Positions 1 through 7,854 of a DNA stretch of 64,000 bases are shown here, one piece after another. How positions within the stretch are numbered: the first letter of the stretch is position 1; every line of letters starts with the position of its first letter. The position numbers and the translations under genes are program-made. Under the pieces are notes generated by a model. It saw nothing but the letters and a program-made list of their open reading frames with translations, was not told the DNA's origin and made no database searches. Where the stretch lies: positions 58,616 to 122,615 of the forward strand of contig NZ_BMTL01000031.1 of assembly GCF_014649655.1 (NCBI RefSeq). The letters are read 5' to 3'. The stretch comes from Streptomyces humidus (GTDB taxonomy: Bacteria; Actinomycetota; Actinomycetes; Streptomycetales; Streptomycetaceae).

Positions 1-1
1 C

Positions 2-355
2 GTACCGAATCCGGGCGACGAAGGCATACACCGGTCGGACCGCCCGGAATCCATCGGCCGCCCTCAATCCGCTACTGATCCAGGCGCGGAGGTGCGTACG
101 GGCAGAGACGCGGGTGCCGAGCCTGGCGAGAAGCCGGAGCCGAAACGCCCGGGTCGCAAGCCCGACCTGCCGCGGGATGCCCTCATCGCGTACGCGGAGC
201 GCATCTACCGGGAGACGGGTCGCCTCTCGCGTGACTCCCTCAAGGCAGCCGTCCGTGCCGACGGCCACCAGATCGGCACCGACCTTGCCCAGAGCGTCGT
301 CAACGCGGTCAAGGCCGAGCACCAGGCGCCCGCCCGTACAGGCCACCCCCACTGA
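2..355 (+). CDS. C-terminal part of a plasmid-type protein, possibly DUF2637/Spd-like (partial at left edge)
   Basis: The frame is open from the first bases of the window to a stop at 353-355, so the gene probably starts outside. A GTG at 92 is an alternative start, but a GGAGG abuts it with no spacing, which argues against it. The last ~60 residues are a basic linker (KRPGRKPDLP) followed by a helical, winged-helix-like segment (TGRLSRDSLKAAVRADG). Such tails are common on DUF2637/Spd-type proteins of Streptomyces plasmids and integrative elements. It lies 48 bp upstream of mobC and is probably part of the same transfer region. The family assignment is inference from the tail only. Confidence 0.5.
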   Translation, partial: VPNPGDEGIHRSDRPESIGRPQSATDPGAEVRTGRDAGAEPGEKPEPKRPGRKPDLPRDALIAYAERIYRETGRLSRDSLKAAVRADGHQIGTDLAQSVVNAVKAEHQAPARTGHPH

Positions 356-403
356 ACGCACCCCCGCACCTCTAACCACCCATCGCTGAAAGGCCCACCT
401 GCC

Positions 404-1519
404 ATGCCCCGTTCGACCGTGTCCGCCTGGACCTGCAACGACGACGCCTGCCCGATCTGCACCGCTCCGGAACGCGACGGGATGAGCATGCTGCGTTGCG
501 CCATCCTCACCCTGCTCGACCAGGGCCGTTGGATGGCCGGCGCCGACATCCCCCTGCCCGACATCCTGTCCGCCGGCGGCGACTACCTGAGCCAGCTCAG
601 GGGCTCGACCGGTGAAGGGACCCCGGTGCCCGCGACCGAGCACTGGGCCTGGCTTGAGGCTGAACTGCGGCTGGTTGTCGCCCGCGCCGCCGGACTGGAT
701 GCCGTCAGCACCCTCGACCCGCGCATCGACGACGCCCTGGCCAACGCCGCTCGCCTCCCGGAGCGGCGTCTGGTGGATCTGCTCGACCTCGCAGCCGAGC
801 AGTTCGCCGAGCTCAACACGCAACCGCCTGAACCCACCACCCCCGCAACCCCGACACAAGGACATCTCTTCGTGCGCGACCAGTACGCCGAACTCCCCAT
901 CCCCCAAAAGCAGATGGTCACCACTCCCGTCACACGCGCAGCAAGCAATGGCGATGGACCGTCCATAGGCCGGTCCATCGCGAACACCTCCGCCCCGGGG
1001 GTGGCGGAGGAGCAGCTCCGGCACGAGGGCGTGCCAGAGCAGGAGCGGGTGAGCGCCGGCGAACAGCCGACCGGTCTCGTCACGGGGGCCAAGCAGCGTA
1101 CGCCGCACCGCCGCGCGAACCTCGACGCGCAGCGTTCCGAGCACGTCACCGCCCGCTTTGCGCCGCATGAGAAGCACGACATCCAGTCGGCGGCGAAAGC
1201 CGAGCACGTGACCATGGCGCGATACATCGCCGACGCCACCATGGCCCGCGTCCGCGGTGAGATCACCGTCGCCGCTCCTCGCACGGTCTACGACGATGCG
1301 GTCGACGAGCTCGCCACCCAGCGGGCGCAGATCGCCCGGATCGGCAACAACGTCAACCAGATCGCCCGGCGCCTCAACTCGGGCGGCGATCCACACCCTG
1401 TGGACGCCGCGATCCTGCAACGGGCGGAGCGCCTGCTCGCCACCGCCCACGACACGGTCCGGGCGATCGACGACGCGGCCTTCCGGGCAGCCGGGCAGAA
1501 GGCGGACGGCCTGAGTTGA
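404..1519 (+). CDS. MobC-like relaxosome accessory protein
   Basis: 371 aa. The C-terminal ~120 residues match the bacterial mobilisation protein MobC: a ribbon-helix-helix-like entry (ARFAPHEKHDI, about residue 250), then the conserved stretch around IARIGNNVNQIARRLN. MobC proteins bind oriT and help the relaxase nick DNA. The N-terminal ~230 residues are unusual for MobC. They start with a CPIC zinc-knuckle-like motif and contain a helical domain of the kind seen in Streptomyces plasmid proteins, then a Pro/Thr-rich linker. The stop overlaps the relaxase start (TTGA), so the two are translationally coupled. A perfect hairpin lies inside the coding sequence at 951-981. Confidence 0.8.
   Translation: MPRSTVSAWTCNDDACPICTAPERDGMSMLRCAILTLLDQGRWMAGADIPLPDILSAGGDYLSQLRGSTGEGTPVPATEHWAWLEAELRLVVARAAGLDAVSTLDPRIDDALANAARLPERRLVDLLDLAAEQFAELNTQPPEPTTPATPTQGHLFVRDQYAELPIPQKQMVTTPVTRAASNGDGPSIGRSIANTSAPGVAEEQLRHEGVPEQERVSAGEQPTGLVTGAKQRTPHRRANLDAQRSEHVTARFAPHEKHDIQSAAKAEHVTMARYIADATMARVRGEITVAAPRTVYDDAVDELATQRAQIARIGNNVNQIARRLNSGGDPHPVDAAILQRAERLLATAHDTVRAIDDAAFRAAGQKADGLS
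951..981. repeat. perfect 11-bp inverted repeat inside mobC
   Basis: GCGATGGACCG (951-961) and CGGTCCATCGC (971-981) are exact reverse complements around a 9-nt loop. It could be a relaxosome binding site or a chance hairpin in the linker-coding region. An oriT would more usually lie upstream of mobC. Confidence 0.4.
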
Positions 1520-3237
1520 TCGCGAACATCGTCAAGCCGGGCAACAACACCTACGGCGTCCTGGCGTACCTCTTCGACAAGGGCCGCGCCAACGAACACA
1601 CCGACCAGCACATCGTCGCGTCCTGGGATGACTTCGTTCCTGACCCAGGCCCGTATGACAGCCCCGGGCACAAGCAGCGGCTCGGCCAGCTCACCAAGGC
1701 CCTGGATCTGCGGGTCAAGCAGGCCGGCGACAAGGCACCCGAGGGGCACGTGTGGCACTGCTCGGTGCGCGCCGCGCCCGAGGACCGCATCCTGACCGAT
1801 GACGAGTGGGCGACGATCGCCAAGCGCATGGTCCATGCGACCGGCATCGCACCGGAGGACGATCCGGACGGTTGCCGGTGGGTTGCCGTGCGCCACGCGG
1901 ACGACCACATCCACATCGTCGCCACCAAAGTCCGCGGCGATCTGCGCCCGCCGCGGAACTGGAACGACTACCACCGCGCCATGGCCGAACTCGCCAGGAT
2001 CGAGAAGGACTTCGGCCTCACACGGGTTCCGCGCGGCCCCGAAGCCGCCACCGGCACTCCGGCGGCGAAGCGCCCCACCCGCGCCGAACAGGAGAAGGCC
2101 AAACGGCTGGGCCACCACAAGACGGCTCGCGAGCAGCTGCGGCACACCGTGCGCACCGCGCTCTCCCACGCGAAGGACCTGGACGAGTTCTTCAACCTGC
2201 TCGCCGACGCCGGCCTTCAAGTCGAAACACGCACTCTGCCCTCCGGCGACCTCGGCGGCTACAAGGTCGCCCTGCCTGACGACGGCACACCCATCTGGTA
2301 CTCCGGCTCCAGCCTCGCCACCGACCTGTCCCTCCCGCAGATCCAGCAGCGTCTGGCCGCCGCCGAAGCGCACACCGCCACGGCAGCCTCACCAGCCGGC
2401 CACTACCGCCGCAGCCCTTGGCACCAGGCCACCGCCGCCGCAGAACGCATCCCCCACCACCTCGATCACGCGGACGACAGCGCTGCACAAGCCCACCTGA
2501 CCGTCTTCAGCGAAGTCCTCTACGCCTTGCCCGCCCACGCCCCCGCCCACCTGAAGGCCGAACTCCACCGCGCCGCCGTCGCCTTCGAGCACGCCGCCCA
2601 CACCCGTGCCCACGCCGACCACCAACACGCCCGCGCCCTGCGCGGCGCTCTGAAAGCCATGCGCTACCAGCCCGCGGACCACACCGGCCTGGCCATGCTC
2701 CTGGACGCCGCCATTCTCGTCGTCCTCGCAGCCCAGCGCCGCAGCGCGCTGCACCACCACGACCGGCAGGTGGCCGCCGCCCGCCAAACGCTCATCCATC
2801 TCCAGACCGCCTACGACCAGATCGCCCCCACCAGCCTCGCCGTACTCGCAGGGCGCCGCCCTTCCGACAGCACCGTCCACCGGTACGCCCGCACCCTGCA
2901 CGAGGTCCTGCCCTCCCACTCCGGACAGATCCTCACCGAGGCTGCCTGGCCCGCACTCACAGCCGCTCTCGCCGCCGCCGAAGCTGCAGGCCACAGCCCT
3001 GCAACCGTCCTCCGACAGGCAGCCCGGCAACGCTCCTTGAGCGACGCCAAATCGGCATCCGAAGTTCTCGTCTGGCGCATCCAACGCCTCGGCGACCGGC
3101 ACGCCCCCGGCCCAGGTGCACGAGCCGCACAAGCCCGTAGCCCCCACATCCCCCACGTCCTGTCCACAGCGCGGGCCACCGCCGCGACACCCCCCACATC
3201 CGCGCCACCGCCATCCCGCACTCACCGGCCGCGGTGA
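1516..3237 (+). CDS. Relaxase / mobilisation nuclease (MobA/VirD2 type)
   Basis: 573 aa. It would nick the transferred strand at oriT through a tyrosine and pilot it in conjugation. Tyr13 lies in the N-terminal motif I region. The metal-binding three-histidine motif reads HADDHIHIV at about residues 127-135. After ~300 residues the protein becomes Ala/His-rich and helical without a recognised helicase or primase domain, so it looks like a mobilisation relaxase rather than a full conjugation TraA. The start is TTG, chosen because TTGA overlaps the mobC stop. No coupling ATPase or type IV secretion gene is visible, so the element would be mobilisable rather than self-transmissible, unless those genes lie to the left. 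Confidence 0.85.
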   Translation: MIANIVKPGNNTYGVLAYLFDKGRANEHTDQHIVASWDDFVPDPGPYDSPGHKQRLGQLTKALDLRVKQAGDKAPEGHVWHCSVRAAPEDRILTDDEWATIAKRMVHATGIAPEDDPDGCRWVAVRHADDHIHIVATKVRGDLRPPRNWNDYHRAMAELARIEKDFGLTRVPRGPEAATGTPAAKRPTRAEQEKAKRLGHHKTAREQLRHTVRTALSHAKDLDEFFNLLADAGLQVETRTLPSGDLGGYKVALPDDGTPIWYSGSSLATDLSLPQIQQRLAAAEAHTATAASPAGHYRRSPWHQATAAAERIPHHLDHADDSAAQAHLTVFSEVLYALPAHAPAHLKAELHRAAVAFEHAAHTRAHADHQHARALRGALKAMRYQPADHTGLAMLLDAAILVVLAAQRRSALHHHDRQVAAARQTLIHLQTAYDQIAPTSLAVLAGRRPSDSTVHRYARTLHEVLPSHSGQILTEAAWPALTAALAAAEAAGHSPATVLRQAARQRSLSDAKSASEVLVWRIQRLGDRHAPGPGARAAQARSPHIPHVLSTARATAATPPTSAPPPSRTHRPR

Positions 3238-3304
3238 GCACCAGCCCCCTCACGCAGCGGCCGCGCACGCCTCGCACCCACTACCGAGAGCACCGAAAGT
3301 CCCG

Positions 3305-3535
3305 ATGACAACCGATCAACGACAGCCCGGCCCCCGATCTGACGACGCTGCAGGACATCTGCGGCGCGCCACCGGCACCCCATCCGACAAGGAGCACATC
3401 ATCCAGACCCACCCCACCGCCGACATGTTCCCGATGCTCAGCGTCGACGAGCTGCACGACCTGGCCGAGTCCATCAAGACCGAGGGCCAGCACCAGGCCA
3501 TCGTCCTGACCGTGCCTGCGAAACGGACGGTCTGA
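3305..3535 (+). pseudogene. Truncated ParB N-terminal domain
   Basis: 76 codons. After ~30 low-complexity residues comes a ParB/Srx-type start: HPTADMFPMLSVDELHDLAE followed by SIKTEGQHQAIVL. In complete members this continues into the catalytic/CTP-binding GERR-like box and a helix-turn-helix. Here the frame breaks off after VL into VPAKRTV and stops. The rest of the domain is absent, and the next gene is on the opposite strand. This looks like a deletion remnant of the plasmid partition or regulation region. Confidence 0.65.
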
Positions 3536-3590
3536 CCAGGCCGGCCCTCCGGGCGCCGGCAGTACGAAGGGGAGCGGGGGTTTCGGGGGT

Positions 3591-4058
3591 TCAGTGGCCG
3601 AGGTGGCGCAGGCCCTCTTCGAGGGTGGGGTGGAACCGGTCGACGGGACCGGAGTTGCGGTTGTACCAGGCCGCATCCAGGCCGGGCTCCTTCGTCTCGT
3701 GGCCCGCCCGACAACGCAGCCACACCGAGTCGTCGCGCATGCAGAAGACGATCCAGTCCCGATACATGCCGCACCCGGGGCACGTACGGACCTCACCGTC
3801 GACGACGAGCGGCTGCAGCCAGCGCATCATCACCCCGGCCACCTCCTGGCGCGACGGCACCCGCAACTCCGGCGGCAGGAAATCAGGCACCACCGTTTCC
3901 TCCGCGACAGGGTCCTGTGAGGTCGGCTCGGGGCAGTCGGGCCACGGCCGTGCGGACTGCAGCCGCAGGAGCAACTCGTAGCCCGCACGCTGGGCTTCAC
4001 GGAACGCGCGGTCCTCGCGAGTGCGTCGAAAGAACAAGACTCTCTCCTTCTCTGTCAT
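3591..4058 (-). CDS. Hypothetical zinc-ribbon protein
   Basis: 155 aa from the ATG at 4058. The frame extends to a TTG at 4133 but without support. The N-terminal third is charged and helical (RRTREDRAFREAQRAG). A CPGC motif at about residue 92 and a later C-x4-H motif in a Trp-rich segment (RCRAGHETKEPGLDAAWYNRN) suggest a small zinc ribbon. I do not recognise the family. Similar small proteins accompany DUF317 genes in Streptomyces accessory regions. It lies 101 bp downstream of the DUF317 gene on the same strand and could be co-transcribed with it. Confidence 0.6.
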   Translation of the reverse strand: MTEKERVLFFRRTREDRAFREAQRAGYELLLRLQSARPWPDCPEPTSQDPVAEETVVPDFLPPELRVPSRQEVAGVMMRWLQPLVVDGEVRTCPGCGMYRDWIVFCMRDDSVWLRCRAGHETKEPGLDAAWYNRNSGPVDRFHPTLEEGLRHLGH

Positions 4059-4159
4059 AGGGCAGGCACGGGGGACGCGCCTCATACGTCTGGCCTGCTG
4101 CAACTCGGGGAGATTCGGTGATGGGGCGAACAACAGCAGCTTCGCTGCGGCAGGGGTTG

Positions 4160-4909
4160 TCAGCTGCGGCGGACGATAGTGAGCCGCCCCTCCGCGATCT
4201 CGGGCACAGTGTGGCGAGGCACCGGGACCGGGGAGGCGAGTGAGGAGGCGAACGCGGCGACCAGGTCATGGGGGACGCTGGCGCTGAAGCTGGCGCACCA
4301 CAGATACGGCGCACCGGGCACGGGCTCCGCCCATGCCTGCCAACCCACCAAATCCGGTCGCGGGTCGGCGTCCTCGATGAGCGGCGGCAGCATCTCCAGA
4401 GAGACACAGGAGGAGAACCCTGGGTCCGTGGCAGTGGTGCGGGGGCGATCCACGTCGCGGATCCAGCCCCGGACACTCAGCGCGTCGAGGACCGTCTCGG
4501 GCTCCTCGAAGCCGACGTCGGGCGCCTCACGGGCGTCGAGCGCCATGAGGAGATCGGCGAGCGCCTCGTAGGAGACGCCGGTGGTGAAATAGGCGTTCCA
4601 CTCCGGCATCGCGGAGGCGGCATGCGCGCGGGCGCTCAGCTGCCAGGCGACGGGCAGACCGCCCAGCTCGAACGGGTAGGCCGCGAGGATCCACTCGGCG
4701 CCACGCAGCCCGTCCGGGCTTATGTACAGAAGGGTGTGACGGGAGGTGGGCCACATGCGCCAGCCGAGGTCGGACAGGATGTCGCCGATCCGCTCGGCGA
4801 GCACACCGTCGTCGCCAGCCAGATGACGCGGGGTGACCCAGTACACCGGGTCCGGCAAATCCGGTCGGGAGCGGTCGCTGGAGTGGTGCGGGAGCAGGGG
4901 CGCCTCCAT
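4160..4909 (-). CDS. DUF317 domain-containing protein
   Basis: 249 aa. The opening VYWVTPRHLAGDD and the spaced W/P-rich segments (GWRMWPTSRHTLLYISPDG; PVAWQLSARA; WNAYFTT) are the signature of DUF317, here in two copies as is usual. DUF317 proteins are nearly confined to Streptomyces and its plasmids and have no established function. The start is the ATG at 4909. The upstream region (4910-5151) is AT-richer and holds a perfect inverted repeat at 5072-5092 that may regulate it. Confidence 0.8.
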   Translation of the reverse strand: MEAPLLPHHSSDRSRPDLPDPVYWVTPRHLAGDDGVLAERIGDILSDLGWRMWPTSRHTLLYISPDGLRGAEWILAAYPFELGGLPVAWQLSARAHAASAMPEWNAYFTTGVSYEALADLLMALDAREAPDVGFEEPETVLDALSVRGWIRDVDRPRTTATDPGFSSCVSLEMLPPLIEDADPRPDLVGWQAWAEPVPGAPYLWCASFSASVPHDLVAAFASSLASPVPVPRHTVPEIAEGRLTIVRRS

Positions 4910-5071
4910 GAGCTCGTGGGGTAGAACACTGGCCGTCCAGGATCATCGGCATCACTTCGCTGACCAGGTCTTCCGGCAAGGTGTTGGAGGGTGACATGGC
5001 TGTGCGGCTGTTCGCCAGTCGTTTCGGGATCTTTCCTGTCCGCCTGCGGTGAACTAGTGGAAAGATGGATA

Positions 5072-5092
5072 TATAGGATATCAAATCCTATA
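5072..5092. promoter_or_regulatory. perfect 8-bp inverted repeat, candidate operator
   Basis: TATAGGAT / ATCCTATA with a 5-nt spacer (ATCAA), in the most AT-rich stretch nearby. It lies between the end of the five-TM protein gene (5152) and the DUF317 gene start (4909), so it is upstream of the latter. An AT-rich dyad with a short spacer fits a dimeric repressor site, for example GntR or TetR type. No uridine tract follows on either strand, which makes a terminator less likely. Confidence 0.5.
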
Positions 5093-5151
5093 CCGTAATC
5101 TCACAGCCGATGCCACGTGAATGCCGTGTGCGGCATCGTTGACTATCTGCG

Positions 5152-7209
5152 TCACTTGGACTTAGCCCATTTTCTCAGTTCCTTTCTAGTGAGGGGCTCC
5201 CCGTCTGCCGTCCACGACAGCTTCTCAAGGCGTCGTTTTTCAGCTTTGTCCAGGCGGCTCAATGCTTTTTGCCTGTCAATGCCTTCGCGGGTGAGAAGGT
5301 TCGTCCACGCCACCGCTTGCTGCGGGTCGGGGCAGGACTCCACGAGCCTACACACATCACGCATCCACATCACCGTAGCGATCGGCACATTGAGAGAGGC
5401 GGCAAGTTCCTTGATTTGCGCATTGTTGGCGCTGCGAACGAGCAGTTCTGCAGGATAGCAAATGCCGTCTTTCTCCAACTGCTCAACGTGAGGCTCAAGA
5501 ACTTCTATTTTCGACAGTCTGGGCTTGTCGAGGAGCACCATCAACTCAGAACCGCGCGTCTTCCGGAGGGGCCGGAGGACCGGGTCAGTCAGCGCGTCGC
5601 CGCGATTTTCCTTAAGTCCAAGAGCGAAGTTAAGCCTCTTGAGTGCCTCAGGGAAATCATCGCGTTCCACAGTGAGGCATGCCAGATTGTAGGAGCTCAG
5701 TAGAGAAATATCTTCTCCCAAGGGGGGTGCGGATTCCCCCTCTATTTGAGCACTCAGTATTCTATAGTTCGGCTCCACTTGTTCATAAAAGGGCATGAGG
5801 CTGTCGTCACCTTGGGCCTGCCCCTTGAGGCGACGCAAGAGGTCTTTCAATTCTTTACACTCGGGTCGCGCCTTTTCGTCCCGCTCCACTCTCGCCGCAT
5901 TGATGTTATTGGAGGACATTGCTGCATAATTAACCCGAGCAGTGATGAGTTTCCAGAGTGTTCGGACATGGAGGGGGAGGTAGCCGACATCCGTCCCGTC
6001 GTCCTCTTTTCTTTCGATTGATTTATGAAAGCGCTCCAACCTCTCGATGAAGTCTTTTTGATCGTCCCGAGTTTCCGCCATGGAGCCATACCGGGCAACC
6101 AGAAAGCTCAGGCGGGCGGCACTGTTCCCAGGGTCCTTGTCAATAGCCCTGGCCAGCAGTTCTTGCTCCACCTCGGGCCTGCCCGCCCATGGCGGAGTCC
6201 CGGCCAGGACCTGACATGCGAGACTGCGCCAGTGCCTGGCCCCGCACAGTCCCTCGCGGAGCGCGGGATAGGACTTCGCCAGACACAGAAAGAGGAAGGA
6301 GCCGGCGGCGGTCAGCACATCCTGTTCGCAGATGGTGCGGAAGTCGCCTGCTTCTGGTGGTGGTTCGAAACCGTTGAGCCCCAGTTCGGAACGGAAGATG
6401 ATCGTCGAGTCCGCCGTGGTCTCGTTGCGTCGGAGGGTCACAGTCGCCGTTTTCTCGTCGGGCAGGGCGATGTCCGCGCGCCAGGGAGCGATGGCGAACA
6501 GAGACAGCGCGATGCGCAGGAGGGCCGCCGCTACGCGGCCCTCCTGCGGCAGGGCCGCCACCGCGTCCTCCGGCAGAGCGGCGTCCGTACCCTTCGGCAC
6601 TTCCAACCCTCGCACTTTGTGGCCCATCGTCGCGATGCGTGTGACGGCATAGGCAGTGCTGACTGGATCCTCCTTGCCGTCCTTCCGGACGGTGACCCGC
6701 AGCTTCAGCCGCGTGCCCAGAGCGAACCCGAACATGAGAACACCGACTGCGGACACCGTCCCGGTCGCCGTGTAGCCCCGAACCGGGGCATCAGTGACGA
6801 ATGCGGCGACGCAGCCTGCTTCCAGCACCGCGAGCGTCACCCACCACACGGCTGGCACTGGCAAGGACATAACCGTCGGCCGTCGAAGTGCTAGTTGAAC
6901 GGCTATGGCGAGAGCGGCGAATGCCACCACTCCGGTGACCAACATCCCGGTCCCAGCGGCGATGCTGGCCGGGCTGCGGTCCCCGGTCAGGTCGAAGAGC
7001 GTCCATGGGATGGATGCCAGAACCAGCAGAAGCCAGCCCGTCCACGCCAGAGTCCACCAGTGGAGCGGCTGGTATTTCCAGACGACTCTTGGGGTTACGG
7101 CGAACGCGGCAACACGGGCCAGGGTGAATAGACCCACGAGGATGAGGCCCCACTGGGCGACGCCGCCCCAGAAGTCCTTGTCGAGAAGCACGCCAGCTGC
7201 GAGTGTCAT
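5152..7209 (-). CDS. Hypothetical five-TM membrane protein with large helical cytoplasmic domain
   Basis: 685 aa from the ATG at 7209. ATGs at 7233 and 7299 are alternatives, but 7209 puts the first membrane segment 10 residues in and has a purine-rich site upstream. Five hydrophobic segments occupy about residues 10-180. The remaining ~500 residues are soluble and rich in helices. They include AIDKDPGNSAARLSFLVARYG and a LSSYNLACLTVERDDFPEALKRLNFAL stretch that read like tetratricopeptide repeats, and a basic tail (RKELRKWAKSK). No enzyme motif is visible. The 3' half is markedly less GC-rich than its neighbours, suggesting recent transfer. A scaffold, sensor or defence role is possible but unsupported. 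Confidence 0.7.
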   Translation of the reverse strand: MTLAAGVLLDKDFWGGVAQWGLILVGLFTLARVAAFAVTPRVVWKYQPLHWWTLAWTGWLLLVLASIPWTLFDLTGDRSPASIAAGTGMLVTGVVAFAALAIAVQLALRRPTVMSLPVPAVWWVTLAVLEAGCVAAFVTDAPVRGYTATGTVSAVGVLMFGFALGTRLKLRVTVRKDGKEDPVSTAYAVTRIATMGHKVRGLEVPKGTDAALPEDAVAALPQEGRVAAALLRIALSLFAIAPWRADIALPDEKTATVTLRRNETTADSTIIFRSELGLNGFEPPPEAGDFRTICEQDVLTAAGSFLFLCLAKSYPALREGLCGARHWRSLACQVLAGTPPWAGRPEVEQELLARAIDKDPGNSAARLSFLVARYGSMAETRDDQKDFIERLERFHKSIERKEDDGTDVGYLPLHVRTLWKLITARVNYAAMSSNNINAARVERDEKARPECKELKDLLRRLKGQAQGDDSLMPFYEQVEPNYRILSAQIEGESAPPLGEDISLLSSYNLACLTVERDDFPEALKRLNFALGLKENRGDALTDPVLRPLRKTRGSELMVLLDKPRLSKIEVLEPHVEQLEKDGICYPAELLVRSANNAQIKELAASLNVPIATVMWMRDVCRLVESCPDPQQAVAWTNLLTREGIDRQKALSRLDKAEKRRLEKLSWTADGEPLTRKELRKWAKSK

Positions 7210-7854
7210 GGGAGACCACTTCCTCGCACACATCGCCCCGTGAGACACGCTACGAACTGCGCCTTCTTCCAGCGTGCCTATTTCGCGGCGGTACGGCAAA
7301 CGGACGGACGCCGGGGTCCTTCACATCGTTCCGTCGACAACCAGAAACGCCGACCGAGCTGGGTCATCACGAGGAGAGCGACACGGCGATGAGACAACTC
7401 CTCAGGCCACTTCGCGAGACATTCAGAGAATCCACAGGTCGCGAACCTGCCCCCATGCCACGAGCCGAGAGAACCTACAGGACAGGATTGCCCAAAGAGG
7501 CGGGCCGCGTCCATCGCAGCTCCGGCGTGTGATCGCCAGCGGCATACGTCGCGGTGGTCCGCGACGGACGGCCGCCGATGGCACGCAGCGCGGTCCACAT
7601 CCCGCACTTGATCGACTAGCCTGGGAGTCCTAGCCCTGCCGTTGTCGTAGCCGACAGCGCGCCTTGCGGAAGCTGGTGCACCCCCGTGGCGCAGACGCGC
7701 CCTTGACCAAGGTCTACGAGGACTGTTCCGTTAGGGAAGTTGGGGCGTCGTACTCGGGGGTTGCCTTCGTGACCAGGTCGGTTGGCAGTGCGTGGTGTCT
7801 CATCAGCGGCACCAGGGGGGAATCGGCCGCTTCCCTGGCTGCTGGGGCCTCTGT
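7210..7854. other. intergenic stretch without recognised gene
   Basis: This lies between two divergently transcribed genes. I see no convincing coding sequence on either strand, no RNA gene and no strong hairpin. It must hold both promoters. Confidence 0.6.
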
